A stretch of DNA of 64,000 bases from Blautia sp. GTDB lineage: Bacteria; Bacillota; Clostridia; Lachnospirales; Lachnospiraceae. Of this stretch, positions 1-9,086 are shown one piece after another. Location of the stretch: contig JAFVGK010000087.1 in assembly GCA_017475035.1 (NCBI GenBank), positions 30,630 to 94,629 of the forward strand, in the 5' to 3' direction. Under the pieces are notes generated by a model. It did not search any database and was not told where the DNA came from. It saw only the letters and a program-made list of their open reading frames with translations. The position numbers were made by a program, and so were the translations under genes. The stretch's first letter is position 1; every line of letters starts with the position of its first letter.

Positions 1-1365
1 TTCTTTCATACAATTTCCAAGCACCACATAAGCGGCCAGGCTTGTAATCTTCCCGCCTCTCCTGCGCGGAACAACTGCCGCAGACGAAACAAAGGGCAGC
101 TTTATGATATTTCTCTCTATATCACCCAGCTCAATCCGGTACCCATGGAGCTTGATCTGATCATCCATCCTTCCGCAAAAATACAGAAGCCCATCCATCA
201 TATAGCCCTTATCACCGGTCTGATATCCTCTGGGTTCTCCATCCAGAAAAGCGCTGCGTATCGGCTGCGTCTGCCCGTAATATCCCGGGCTGACCGTATC
301 GCCAAAAATGATAATCTCCCCTTCTTTTCCGTCCGGCAGAACCGATCCCGTTTCATCCCGAATCTCAATCCTGGTGCCGGGCTTTGGAGCTCCTACAGGA
401 AGAGGCGCGTCCGCCGCCGCAAGCTCAGCGGTTACCTGAACAGAAGTGACTGCAACGGTCGACTCCGTCGGCCCATAGGTATTATATACCACAGCCTTCG
501 GAAAATTCTTCAAAAGCTTTCTGGCGGTTTTATTGCCAAGTGTCTCTCCGCAAAACCAGAAGGTGTCCAGCTTCGGCATCAGCTCTTCACGAAAAGCAGG
601 ATCTGCCAGACACATTTCCGCGAAGGAAGGCGTCGAAACCCAGACGTTCACATTTGAAGAAGACAAAGACTCCATCAGCTTTCTGTAATCCGCCTGCACA
701 GTTCTGTCAAGGCAAAAGAGCGTACCGCCGCAGGCAAGGCTGGTATACAGATCCATAACGGAAAGATCAAAAGAAAATGGTGCCTGATTTAAGAACACAC
801 GAGGCTCTTCGGAGCCTTCCGCGCCGGCAAACCCCGTCGACCAGTCAAGGAAATGCTCCAGGTTGGAACGCGTAATCTGTACGCCCTTCGGCACACCGGT
901 ACTGCCCGAAGTAAAAATCATGTAATAGTTGTCTTCTTTTCTGACCCACTGTCCTTCTTCATCAGCCGTACTTCGGGGAGGAAGCGCATTTAAGAAATCG
1001 TCGGTTATCGTAATCACCCGCATTTTTTCTTCCACGGGACAATCCTCCGTTTCCAGCAGCCATGTCCGGGGAAGCGCTGACAGGATCGCTTCAATCCGGT
1101 TAGCCGGAAGTGAAGAATCAATCGGACAATAAGCATGTCCGGACCGTGCACAAGCCAAAAAACAGATCAGCATTCCGGGACTCTTATGCCCGTAAACGGC
1201 AATCGGAGGTTTGGATAAATCATCTTCATGCTCCAGGATCCATCCCGCCAAAGCGCCGGAAAGCTCCCACAGCTTCCCGTAAGTCATCAATTGATCTCCA
1301 CAGCGGAAAGCATTCCTGTCGGGAAAACGTTCCGCTGTATTCTTTATTACTTTTAGTATCTCCAT
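1..1365 (-). CDS. dltA: D-alanine--D-alanyl carrier protein ligase-like adenylating enzyme (DltA type), 3' end cut by window
   Basis: An adenylate-forming enzyme that, if it is DltA, activates D-alanine with ATP and loads it on the carrier DltC for D-alanylation of teichoic acids. The reading frame stays open to base 1, giving about 455 residues of an expected ~500, so only the C-terminal end is missing. Visible motifs are the P-loop-like FTSGSTGVPKG, YGPTEST, and the hinge region YQTGDKGY...GRMDDQIKLHGYRIEL, followed by RGGKITSLAAY, which resembles DltA more than a generic NRPS module. The ATG at 1365 has AGGA about 8 bases upstream. dltB, dltC and dltD would lie outside the window to the left, so the choice between DltA and a stand-alone amino-acid adenylating enzyme cannot be settled here. 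I favour DltA from length and the single-domain layout. Confidence 0.8.
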   Translation of the reverse strand, partial: MEILKVIKNTAERFPDRNAFRCGDQLMTYGKLWELSGALAGWILEHEDDLSKPPIAVYGHKSPGMLICFLACARSGHAYCPIDSSLPANRIEAILSALPRTWLLETEDCPVEEKMRVITITDDFLNALPPRSTADEEGQWVRKEDNYYMIFTSGSTGVPKGVQITRSNLEHFLDWSTGFAGAEGSEEPRVFLNQAPFSFDLSVMDLYTSLACGGTLFCLDRTVQADYRKLMESLSSSNVNVWVSTPSFAEMCLADPAFREELMPKLDTFWFCGETLGNKTARKLLKNFPKAVVYNTYGPTESTVAVTSVQVTAELAAADAPLPVGAPKPGTRIEIRDETGSVLPDGKEGEIIIFGDTVSPGYYGQTQPIRSAFLDGEPRGYQTGDKGYMMDGLLYFCGRMDDQIKLHGYRIELGDIERNIIKLPFVSSAAVVPRRRGGKITSLAAYVVLGNCMKE

Positions 1366-1390
1366 TATAATTCCTGTCTTTCCAAATATT

Positions 1391-1613
1391 ATGATGATTC
1401 AGGCGACAAAAGGTCATGCAAAAATGAGCTCGCTCATTTTTGCATGAGATTGGGTCGCCCACAGACACGAGGAAGTAGCCATTTTGCACTATTTATACTT
1501 GACTTTGCAAATCTTTCTGTGCAAAATGAGTGGATTCCGAGTGGCTGTAGGATCGCGAGAGCAGCTCCGCTGCGAAGCGATCCGTAGAATCAGGCTTTTG
1601 TCGATGCAATCAT
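1391..1613. repeat. Dispersed repeat family A, full-length copy A1
   Basis: A roughly 220-bp element. Its left end reads TGATGATTCAGGCGACAAAA and its right end, reverse-complemented, reads TGATTGCATCGACAAAAGCC, so the termini form imperfect inverted repeats. Inside are a near-perfect palindrome around 1414-1445 (ATGCAAAAATGAGC and its complement) and a second stem with CATTTTGCAC/GTGCAAAATG. A further right-end-like segment in opposite orientation follows at about 1615-1650. Related copies occur at 10,955, 15,318, 17,912, 23,087, 24,432, 33,222, 36,061, 51,489 and 59,726. It codes for nothing obvious and fills most of the 300-base gap between the two flanking genes. Confidence 0.75.
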
Positions 1614-1666
1614 TATGATTACATCCGCAAAACCCTGATTCAACGAATCACTTCACAGCAAGTGAA

Positions 1667-2473
1667 TTAATCCGCAAACCAGAAGGTTAAAAAAGGCTGC
1701 CAGAAGGTTACCGTGACGTGCAGCCAGTCTTCATTACAGGTATACATAAAAAAACCGCCCTCATTCATGTAGAAGCAGTTTTTTCCCTGGTCTGTATAAA
1801 TGTAATTTCCATCGTTGGCACCAAGGCAGATTCCCACACAGCGAAAAGTATCAATCCGGTCCGCATGTTTCCAAAAAGCGACCGTACCTTCCCTGCAATA
1901 TTTGATTCCCTCAAACCCCTGAGACCAATGATCCGCGATATAAGGTTCTCCGTCTTCATGCGGCGTATAAACCGCCGTATCATATGCGTCGCACAATGCC
2001 TGAGCATATTTCTGATCATATTCAAAAGCATACCAGACACTTACATTAATACCGACATCCGGGATAAACAGCCGTCCGGAGTCTCCCAGCGCCTGAGTGT
2101 TCCCGGACACTTCTCCCAGAATAACAGGATCAATGACCAGATCCAGCCAGTAACCATAATAATCTTTGTTTTCATTCCGGATAAAAGGACGACCGTCATC
2201 CGTTACCGGAATCGGTGTCGGAGTAGGCGTCGGAAGCGGAGTAACCGTCGGCGCAGGGGTAGGCGTAGGTGTAAGACGCTTTTTTTTACGGGATTTTTTC
2301 TTTTTCTGACCTGCCGTCTTCTTTGTTCCTGATGCACTATTCTTCTCTTCAGGAGTCGGAGTCGGCGAGATATTTGCCACATCCATTCTCACTTCTACCA
2401 CAGCCATGACAGGTATACAAAAAAAGAAGGCGCACAAGATGAACAAAGCTAATGTCATCAGATTTTTACGCAA
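1667..2473 (-). CDS. Secreted proline-rich protein with sortase-like C-terminal domain
   Basis: A 268-residue exported protein. Residues 1-25 form a signal peptide, 48-67 are strongly basic (KKKKSRKKKR), and 67-90 are a PTPTP-type linker, typical of wall-spanning spacers. Residues ~130-262 resemble the sortase fold: GRLFIPDVGINV near the start, a histidine in IADHWSQGF (His182) and a late YTC motif (Cys246), the order expected for the sortase His and Cys. The conserved Arg that follows the Cys strand is not evident (TCNEDWLHVTVTFW), so catalysis is uncertain. I recognise this as the sortase-like protein type of clostridial genomes rather than a housekeeping SrtA. It stands alone, with family A repeats downstream and the tRNA promoter upstream. 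No LPXTG substrate is visible nearby. Confidence 0.6.
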   Translation of the reverse strand: MRKNLMTLALFILCAFFFCIPVMAVVEVRMDVANISPTPTPEEKNSASGTKKTAGQKKKKSRKKKRLTPTPTPAPTVTPLPTPTPTPIPVTDDGRPFIRNENKDYYGYWLDLVIDPVILGEVSGNTQALGDSGRLFIPDVGINVSVWYAFEYDQKYAQALCDAYDTAVYTPHEDGEPYIADHWSQGFEGIKYCREGTVAFWKHADRIDTFRCVGICLGANDGNYIYTDQGKNCFYMNEGGFFMYTCNEDWLHVTVTFWQPFLTFWFAD

Positions 2474-2567
2474 TCTCTCACCCCCATGGTATTATTCTCA
2501 ATTTGACGGCTTTATTATACACTTGAGGCAAAGACCTGTAAACAATGAAAAAAAGGAAAAAAAGGTG

Positions 2568-2596
2568 TTGACAAACCCCCTCCCCTCTGTTAGAAT
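2568..2596 (+). promoter_or_regulatory. Sigma-A-type promoter of tRNA-Thr
   Basis: TTGACA at 2568-2573, a 17-base spacer and TAGAAT at 2591-2596. The expected start lies about 35 bases before the tRNA. Confidence 0.8.
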
Positions 2597-2637
2597 AGTC
2601 AACTGTGAGCGAGAGAGGAATTCTCCTCGGTTCATAA

Positions 2638-2710
2638 GCTGCTGTGGCTCAGTCGGTAGAGCGTCGCCTTGGTAAGGCGGAGGTCACGGGTCCGATTCCC
2701 GTCAGCAGCT
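2638..2710 (+). tRNA. tRNA-Thr (anticodon GGT)
   Basis: The cloverleaf folds cleanly. The acceptor stem is GCTGCTG paired with CAGCAGC and the D arm is GCTC/GAGC. The anticodon stem TCGCC/GGCGG carries the loop TTGGTAA, which gives anticodon GGT for threonine. The T arm is ACGGG/CCCGT. The discriminator is T and CCA is not encoded. A run of T immediately follows and probably ends transcription. It is the only tRNA in the window. Confidence 0.95.
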
Positions 2711-2783
2711 TTTTTTGTTGCCTTTTTATATCAAAACCCATCGCCATCATCCAAAAGAAAATAATCACACTCACAACATACAA

Positions 2784-2828
2784 CAACAGGCAGGAGACAG
2801 GGAATATCGCCCCGTCTCCTGCCTGTTG
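2784..2828 (-). terminator. Long hairpin after the obg-rsfS operon
   Basis: CAACAGGCAGGAGAC pairs perfectly with GTCTCCTGCCTGTTG around a short loop. It sits just downstream of the last gene of the minus-strand operon, so it probably marks its 3' end. There is no strong T run, so it may act as a stabilising or Rho-assisted hairpin. Confidence 0.6.
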
Positions 2829-2851
2829 CCATATACATATAAGCCCGCCGC

Positions 2852-3208
2852 TTACTCCAGAAACTCCTTGGCATCCAGAACCTTTCCATCCCTCCAGATC
2901 ATCTCCAGATCATAGAAAAGCCGGTTCTCCTCATCAAAAACATGCACGATCACATCTTCATAATCCATCAACACCCAGCTGGAATTACCGGTACCTTCAA
3001 TCTGCTTCGGTTCATAGCCGGCCCTGCCCAGGGTTTCCTTCACACTGTCTACCATGGCTTCAAGCTGATTAGCGTTAGCCGCGCTGGCTATCACAAAATA
3101 ATCCGCGATCACAGATACCTCATGGATATCGATTACCTTAATATCCTTACCCTTTTTGTCATCCAACGCCTGGCAGGCAAGCTTTGCCATCTGTGCTTCT
3201 CTGGTCAT
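2852..3208 (-). CDS. rsfS: Ribosomal silencing factor RsfS
   Basis: A 118-residue protein of the RsfS/YbeB/Iojap family, which binds ribosomal protein L14 on the 50S subunit and blocks joining with 30S when nutrients are scarce. The whole protein is the family domain: KGKDIKVIDIHEVSVIADYF near the N-terminus and SSWVLMDYEDVIVHVFDEENR near the C-terminus are its hallmarks, and the length is typical. It is the last gene of the run obg, yhbY, nadD, yqeK, rsfS, 15 bases after yqeK. The same nadD-yqeK-rsfS order is standard in Firmicutes. Confidence 0.95.
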   Translation of the reverse strand: MTREAQMAKLACQALDDKKGKDIKVIDIHEVSVIADYFVIASAANANQLEAMVDSVKETLGRAGYEPKQIEGTGNSSWVLMDYEDVIVHVFDEENRLFYDLEMIWRDGKVLDAKEFLE

Positions 3209-3223
3209 TTTTTTCCTCCTATT

Positions 3224-3814
3224 TCACCTCTTCGCCGCATAATGCAGGGAACGATAATAATTATAAGCTTTCAGAGACGTCAGGTCAACCTTTGACGGAT
3301 CATCGCCCAAATATTCCATTGTCGATTTCAGGATTTCATACATACATTCATCCAGGTCCTGAAACGCAATCTTCCGTATTCTGTCGAGATCAGGGGCTTT
3401 ATCCCGCATGGGCTCTATATAATCAGCGATATAGACAATCTTTTCCAATACTGTCATCTTTTCCTTGCCGGTGGTATGACTCGCGATCGCTGACAGAATC
3501 TTCTCATCCGTGATACCGTATTTTTCTTTTGCAATATATGAGCCAAGCTTCGCATGCAGAAGAAAGGGGTGATCTTTTTCAAAATCCGTTACCTGAATTC
3601 CCTCTCTCGCACAGATTTTCAGTTTTTTTGGATTGGGAATACACTTTGCGCAGTCATGAAGAAGTCCCGCGCACTGCGCATCCTGAAGATCATACCCGTG
3701 AACCATGGCAAGACAGGCACAGGTATACATTACTCCCATCGTATGCTCATATCTGTCTTCATCCAGATACTTTGCCAGCTTCTTTTTCATTTTCGGAAAA
3801 TCATACTCAGCCAA
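3224..3814 (-). CDS. yqeK: Bis(5'-nucleosyl)-tetraphosphatase (symmetrical) YqeK, HD domain
   Basis: A 196-residue HD-domain hydrolase that cleaves diadenosine tetraphosphate to two ADP with an Fe-dependent HD site. Visible metal-site motifs are RYEHTMGV, LLHDCAK, HPFLLHAKLG, ASHTTG and VYIADYIEP, in the family order. It sits 43 bases after nadD and 15 bases before rsfS, which is the usual clostridial and bacillar context, so I am confident in the assignment. The length is normal and nothing is unusual. Confidence 0.93.
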   Translation of the reverse strand: MAEYDFPKMKKKLAKYLDEDRYEHTMGVMYTCACLAMVHGYDLQDAQCAGLLHDCAKCIPNPKKLKICAREGIQVTDFEKDHPFLLHAKLGSYIAKEKYGITDEKILSAIASHTTGKEKMTVLEKIVYIADYIEPMRDKAPDLDRIRKIAFQDLDECMYEILKSTMEYLGDDPSKVDLTSLKAYNYYRSLHYAAKR

Positions 3815-3857
3815 AGGCGCTCACTCCTTTCCTGTCACAGATCTTATCCTGGTTTTT

Positions 3858-4481
3858 TCACGGCAGATCCTGATACAGCCTGTTCTCACGGATATACCGC
3901 ACCACTGCGTCCGGGGTATAATATCTCAGGCTGTTTCCCCGGGCAGTCCACTCCCGCAGCATATGGCTGGATACATCGATATTCATCGTATCCAGCAGAA
4001 CCATCCTGCCGCCGTATTTTTCAGTCAGACGATCCATTTCCCGCGTCAGCTGCGGACTCGGCAGATGATCTCTCGTCGCCACAACGACAATCGCGGCCCC
4101 CAGAATCCGTCCCGGTTTCATCCAGCTGTCAAATGAGAGAAGAGAATCCGCCCCGATGATAAAATAAAATTCTGTGTCCGGATATCTCTCCCGCAGTTTT
4201 TCCAACGTGCGGTAAGTATAGGTGAAACCATCTTCATTCATTTCCATCAGTGAGAGACGAAAATGCGGATTATCGCAGATAGCAAGTCTTACCATCTCGA
4301 CTCTTTGTTCGTCCGCTGCCCCTCCTCCGCGCAATTGTTTATGAGGCGGGTTTCCCGCAGGCATATACCATACCTCGTCCAGGGAAAGCTGTTCATAGCT
4401 CTTTTCCCCAAGGATCAGATGACCCAGATGGATCGGATCAAACGTCCCTCCCATAATCCCGATTTTCTTTTTTTGCTCCAT
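3858..4481 (-). CDS. nadD: Nicotinate-nucleotide adenylyltransferase NadD
   Basis: A 207-residue nucleotidyltransferase that converts nicotinate mononucleotide and ATP to nicotinic acid adenine dinucleotide in NAD synthesis. GGTFDPIHLGH at residues 11-21 is the (H/T)xGH nucleotide-binding signature. IIGADSLLSFDSW and the late SSHMLRE (ISSTxxR-like) match NadD of Gram-positives. It starts 20 bases after yhbY and is followed by yqeK, the canonical operon position. Confidence 0.95.
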   Translation of the reverse strand: MEQKKKIGIMGGTFDPIHLGHLILGEKSYEQLSLDEVWYMPAGNPPHKQLRGGGAADEQRVEMVRLAICDNPHFRLSLMEMNEDGFTYTYRTLEKLRERYPDTEFYFIIGADSLLSFDSWMKPGRILGAAIVVVATRDHLPSPQLTREMDRLTEKYGGRMVLLDTMNIDVSSHMLREWTARGNSLRYYTPDAVVRYIRENRLYQDLP

Positions 4482-4501
4482 ATGGCATGACCTCTGAATC
4501 C

Positions 4502-4813
4502 TTAATTCTTTTTCGGACGCGGCAATACTATTTTTTTCTTGTCATCCTTTCCTTCACGGTACAGGACGATTTTCTTTCCGATCACATGAACGACTGTCGA
4601 ATGTGTCCGTTCGGCAATCATATCCGCAATACTTCCGGGATCTTCTTCGCAGTTCTTAAGCACGCCCAGCTTGATCAGCTCATTTGCTGTCAGCGCTTCT
4701 TCGGCGTTCCGGGTAACCTCAGGGGTCAGCCCATCCTTGCCGATCATCACGCATGGCTTCAGCTTCATGCCAAGGCTGATTAAATATGCTCTCTGTTTGC
4801 TAGTCAACGTCAT
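4502..4813 (-). CDS. yhbY: CRM-domain RNA-binding protein YhbY
   Basis: A 103-residue protein consisting of a single CRM domain, which binds pre-50S ribosomal RNA. It begins MTLTSKQRAYLISLGM, contains the GKDGLTPEV loop (GxxG-like RNA contact) and ends in a lysine-rich tail. It lies 103 bases downstream of obg and 20 bases upstream of nadD, consistent with a ribosome-assembly operon. The exact molecular role of the family is still only partly known. Confidence 0.9.
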   Translation of the reverse strand: MTLTSKQRAYLISLGMKLKPCVMIGKDGLTPEVTRNAEEALTANELIKLGVLKNCEEDPGSIADMIAERTHSTVVHVIGKKIVLYREGKDDKKKIVLPRPKKN

Positions 4814-4916
4814 AATCTGTCACCCATTCATCTATCTTTATCCGTTTACACGAAAACGGTTTTATGCTTTTTACACCATTCAAACGATCTGCAGAACCAG
4901 TCTCCCGGCGATGCAA

Positions 4917-6251
<1,335 letters not shown>

Positions 6252-6412
6252 TTAGGATAGCCGCGAAAATAAAAGGAACAAGTCTCACAGGATAAATTAC
6301 TGCAGGCGAGGCGGAGGAGGAAGTCGATGCGGGCATCGACGACCGACGACAACGAAGCATACAGTGATTCAGACGCGAGAATTGATCCATTTATTTACGT
6401 GGCAATCCTTAT
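6252..6412. mobile_element. MITE-like element (family D), 161 bp, with 26-bp inverted ends
   Basis: The left end TTAGGATAGCCGCGAAAATA is mirrored at 6387-6412 by TCCATTTATTTACGTGGCAA, read as the complement with about 22 of 26 positions matching. The first 37 bases recur at 58,863-58,899 with a single difference. The centre holds a smaller palindrome, GTCGATGC/GCATCGAC, at about 6331-6350. There is no coding capacity, so any transposase would have to act in trans. It separates rpmA from obg. Confidence 0.65.
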
Positions 6413-6483
6413 GTACCGTCAGGAAGAAAAATCGAGCCGTCCGCAGCCGACACGGCAATTTTCCCGGGGCGGCTCAGCGATAA

Positions 6484-6527
6484 AAGAGAGAAAGGGCTTC
6501 AAACCACGAAGATGATTTGCAGCCCTT
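6484..6527 (-). terminator. Terminator after rpmA
   Basis: On the minus strand AAGGGCTGCAAATCA pairs with TGGTTTGAAGCCCTT around a short loop, followed by TCTCTCTTTT. It would end the rplU-prp-rpmA transcript before obg. Confidence 0.7.
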
Positions 6528-6553
6528 GCGTTAAACAAAATATCTCAGAAGCA

Positions 6554-6850
6554 TTATGCCTCTGCAGCAGTCTCAACCGGAACGACAGAAACCTGCTTCT
6601 TGTCACGTCCCTTGCGAGTATAGCGGACAATCCCGTCTGTCAATGCAAACAAAGTATAATCCTTGCCGCAGCCAACGTTTGTGCCCGGATGAATCCTGGT
6701 TCCGCGCTGTCTGTAAATGATATTTCCTGCCTTGGCAAACTGTCCGTCTGCTCTCTTGGCGCCAAGTCTCTTAGACTCGGAGTCACGTCCGTTCTTTGTA
6801 GAGCCAACGCCCTTTTTATGAGCGAAAAGCTGAAGGTTCATTCTTAACAT
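6554..6850 (-). CDS. rpmA: 50S ribosomal protein L27 with cleavable N-terminal extension
   Basis: The L27 protein of the large subunit, near the peptidyl-transferase centre. It has the Firmicute-type extension [10 protein letters not shown] before [14 protein letters not shown]. In these bacteria the extension is removed by the protease Prp so that the new N-terminus can reach the active site. Here the cut is expected after LQLFA (the usual form is LQFFA), and prp is the gene immediately upstream, four bases away. The C-terminal tail is slightly long (VPVETAAEA). It is third in the rplU-prp-rpmA operon. Confidence 0.97.
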   Translation of the reverse strand: MLRMNLQLFAHKKGVGSTKNGRDSESKRLGAKRADGQFAKAGNIIYRQRGTRIHPGTNVGCGKDYTLFALTDGIVRYTRKGRDKKQVSVVPVETAAEA

Positions 6851-6854
6851 GTCA

Positions 6855-7175
6855 TCATACCTCCCTGACTTTTACCTTAATATATTTGCTTCCATACTCC
6901 TGCTCGATCGAGGACAGCCCAAGCATCAGAGAATCCAGCAAAAGGCACGCCTCCCTCGATAAAGGATCGGGAAAGGACAGGCGTACATATCCGTCCCGGC
7001 ACTCGGTCTCGAAGGAGTCATCCGTAAATGCCTCAAGACTGTTCGCCGTCGTAATCACGAGAGCGGAAACCGCCGCGCATACGATGTCAAAACCACCGGG
7101 CCCGCTCCCCGCATGTCCGCTGGAGCAAAAGGAACAATAACCGCCGTCCTTTTTTTCAGCCACGACCGTGATCAT
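6855..7175 (-). CDS. prp: Ribosomal-processing cysteine protease Prp
   Basis: A 106-residue cysteine protease that trims the N-terminal extension of L27. The catalytic pair is visible: His21 in SSGHAGSG and Cys33 in [10 protein letters not shown], both at the family's normal positions. It lies between rplU (23 bases) and rpmA (4 bases), the diagnostic location. The extended L27 encoded next door is its substrate. Confidence 0.95.
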   Translation of the reverse strand: MITVVAEKKDGGYCSFCSSGHAGSGPGGFDIVCAAVSALVITTANSLEAFTDDSFETECRDGYVRLSFPDPLSREACLLLDSLMLGLSSIEQEYGSKYIKVKVREV

Positions 7176-7198
7176 ATCATCACCTGGCCGGTATCCGG

Positions 7199-7504
7199 TC
7201 AGCCGTTGATCTTCTCGATATTAACCTTGGTATACAGCTGTCTGTGACCGTTTTTCTTGTGGTAGCCAGTCTTTCTCTTGTACTTGTAGACAATAACCTT
7301 CCTGCCTTTGCCGTTCTCTACGACAGTAGCGGTAACGGATGCTCCGGAAACAGCGTCGCCGACTTTCAGCTCATCGCCCTTGACTGCGAGTACTTCATCA
7401 AACGTGACGGTCTCACCGGCCTCTGCGCCGAGCTTCTCGACATAAATAACATCTCCCTCAGCTACTCTATACTGTTTCCCACCTGTTGCAATAATGGCGT
7501 ACAT
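7199..7504 (-). CDS. rplU: 50S ribosomal protein L21
   Basis: A 101-residue ribosomal protein that binds 23S r[21 protein letters not shown] is the L21 signature start and [19 protein letters not shown] is its basic C-terminal signature. It is the first gene of the rplU-prp-rpmA operon, with a good GGAGG site and a structured leader upstream. Confidence 0.97.
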   Translation of the reverse strand: MYAIIATGGKQYRVAEGDVIYVEKLGAEAGETVTFDEVLAVKGDELKVGDAVSGASVTATVVENGKGRKVIVYKYKRKTGYHKKNGHRQLYTKVNIEKING

Positions 7505-7583
7505 CTATGGTACCTCCTAAAACATTACTCGCCGGATGCGGTGGCCTGCTGACCAGGTTCTTTTACCTCTCCGAGCGGCATAC
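7505..7583 (-). promoter_or_regulatory. Probable L21 leader (5' UTR of rplU)
   Basis: About 80 bases lie between the predicted transcription start and rplU. They contain short complementary stretches, such as GGCC and CCGG runs around 7530-7560, before the AGGAGG site. Firmicutes often carry an autoregulatory L21 leader here. I call it from position and apparent structure only, without a covariance search. Confidence 0.5.
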
Positions 7584-7589
7584 TGATAT

Positions 7590-7618
7590 ATATTAACAGG
7601 TTCCTCTGATTCCGTCAA
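7590..7618 (-). promoter_or_regulatory. Promoter of the rplU-prp-rpmA operon
   Basis: On the minus strand TTGACG (7613-7618), a 17-base spacer and TAATAT (7590-7595) make a near-consensus sigma-A promoter just upstream of the L21 leader. Confidence 0.85.
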
Positions 7619-7634
7619 GCTTTTTTTCGATTTT

Positions 7635-7742
7635 TCAGATTGCGTTCCATTCTGCCGCACTCAGGATCTGTGCATAGATTACCTTTACATCCGGCGTGTC
7701 TGAATCCGCCCGGGCTGCGTTATTGTCAGCCGCCGCAGTCAT
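7635..7742 (-). CDS. Small ORF (35 codons) overlapping the sigH stop
   Basis: Its ATG overlaps the TGA of sigH in an ATGA arrangement, which favours translational coupling. The 35-residue product starts MTAAADNNAARADSD and continues TPDVKVIYAQIL. A second copy of codons 2-27 is found at 28,151-28,228 on the plus strand. Most of the differences between the copies are synonymous third-base or Leu-codon changes, which points to past selection on the peptide rather than on the DNA. No family is recognised and there is no signal peptide. It could be a real small protein that tracks SigH, or a coding-like part of a dispersed repeat. Confidence 0.45.
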   Translation of the reverse strand: MTAAADNNAARADSDTPDVKVIYAQILSAAEWNAI

Positions 7743-8335
7743 TCTTCCATCGATTCTTTGATTTTTTTGCGGATCCTCTGCAGGGCATTATCAATCGCTT
7801 TGGGTGGCTTGTTCAGGATTGCTCCGATTCTGACATAGCTTTCTCCCTTCAGGTAAAGCTCCAGAACACGGATCTCCATTTTGCTCAGACGCTGATTGAT
7901 CGATTCGCGCAGCTGCCTTTCATTTTCCTGTGAAATCACGATCGATTCCGGATTATCCATGATAAATTCCGGTACCTTCATCAGATCTTCCGGGGCATCC
8001 GTTTCATCGCTGAGTGAAACATAGGAATTCAGGGGCATGTTTTTCTGCCGGTTGGAAGAATGGATTGCCGTGTAAATCTGCCTCTCGACACACATACGGG
8101 CAAAAGTCAGAAAGGAAGCCTCCCTGTCAGGCTGATAATCACGCACTGCCTTAAAAAGTCCGATCATTCCCTCCTGAATCAGATCATCCGTATCTCCTCC
8201 GATCAAAAACACAGCTCTTGCCTTTTGCCTGACCATCCCCTTATATTTTTCCATCAGGTAATCAGATACACCTTGATCTCCGTTTCTGAGCGAGCGAATC
8301 AGGTCTTCATCGCTCATTTTATCATATTCAGACAC
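7739..8335 (-). CDS. sigH: RNA polymerase sigma factor SigH (Spo0H-type)
   Basis: A 198-residue sigma-70 family factor with region 2 (DDLIQEGMIGLFKAVRDYQ, the core-binding and -10 melting segment) and region 4 (LSKMEIRVLELYLKGESYVRIG, helix-turn-helix). SigH drives post-exponential and early sporulation genes in Firmicutes. The neighbourhood cysS-mrnC-rlmB-sigH is the classic one, and sigH overlaps the end of rlmB by eight bases. The length matches Spo0H. No sporulation gene is in the window, so whether the organism sporulates cannot be judged here. Confidence 0.92.
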   Translation of the reverse strand: MSEYDKMSDEDLIRSLRNGDQGVSDYLMEKYKGMVRQKARAVFLIGGDTDDLIQEGMIGLFKAVRDYQPDREASFLTFARMCVERQIYTAIHSSNRQKNMPLNSYVSLSDETDAPEDLMKVPEFIMDNPESIVISQENERQLRESINQRLSKMEIRVLELYLKGESYVRIGAILNKPPKAIDNALQRIRKKIKESMEE

Positions 8336-9086
8336 GGTTCACTCCCCCTAACGCGCGAAGCCTCTGCCGCACAATTTCATATGCCAGGACACCTGCCGCT
8401 ACAGAAGCATTGAGGGATTCAATTTCCCCGCGCACCGGTATGCCGGCGCACAGATCACAGCTTTCCCGTACCAGACGGCTGACCCCGCTTCCCTCATTTC
8501 CGATCACCAGACCGATCGGGCCGGTCAGGGAAAGCTCATACATACTGGTTCCGCCCATATCCGCACAGACAAACCACAGACCCTGCTCCTTCAGCTCCTC
8601 AATCGTGCGGGACAGATTCGTCACCTTTGCCACTGGAGTATAGTTCACGGCGCCGGCGGACGTCTTGGCAACCACGCCGGTAAGCCCTGCGCTCCGCTGT
8701 TTCGGAATAATCACTCCATGAGCTCCCGCAACATTGGCCGTCCGCAAAATCGCTCCGAAGTTATGGGGATCCTCGATTCCGTCCAAAAGAATCAGGAAAG
8801 GATCCTCTCCCTTTTCTCTCGCCCTTGAGAGGATATCCTCCACCTCCGCATAATTATAAGCGGCAGCCTGGGCGATGACTCCCTGATGGCTCTTCGTCTC
8901 GCTCATCTGGTCCAGGCGTTCCTTCGGCACGAATTTCACGATGGTATCCTGCTTTTTTGCTTCCCTGAGGATTGTCTGTACAGGACCGTCCTGGCATCCT
9001 TTCTGGACATACAGCTTATCTACCGTTTTTCCGGAACGAAATGCTTCCAGAATCGCATTTCTCCCTTCCATCTGCTCTGCGCTCAT
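8328..9086 (-). CDS. rlmB: 23S rRNA (guanosine-2'-O-)-methyltransferase RlmB (SpoU family)
   Basis: A 252-residue SpoU/TrmH-type methyltransferase that uses SAM to 2'-O-methylate guanosine of 23S rRNA. The N-terminal substrate-binding part (MEGRNAILEAFRSG) is followed by the knotted SPOUT domain with DGIEDPHNFGAILRTANVAG (motif 1), IGNEGSGVSRL (motif 2) and ESLNASVAAGVLAYE (motif 3). It overlaps mrnC by four bases and sigH by eight, so the four genes are probably co-transcribed. Confidence 0.93.
   Translation of the reverse strand: MSAEQMEGRNAILEAFRSGKTVDKLYVQKGCQDGPVQTILREAKKQDTIVKFVPKERLDQMSETKSHQGVIAQAAAYNYAEVEDILSRAREKGEDPFLILLDGIEDPHNFGAILRTANVAGAHGVIIPKQRSAGLTGVVAKTSAGAVNYTPVAKVTNLSRTIEELKEQGLWFVCADMGGTSMYELSLTGPIGLVIGNEGSGVSRLVRESCDLCAGIPVRGEIESLNASVAAGVLAYEIVRQRLRALGGVNRV

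Noticed and set aside
145-1132. Plus-strand open frames across the first kilobase
   Set aside because: They are antisense to a clear DltA-type gene on the minus strand and lack ribosome sites or recognisable domains.
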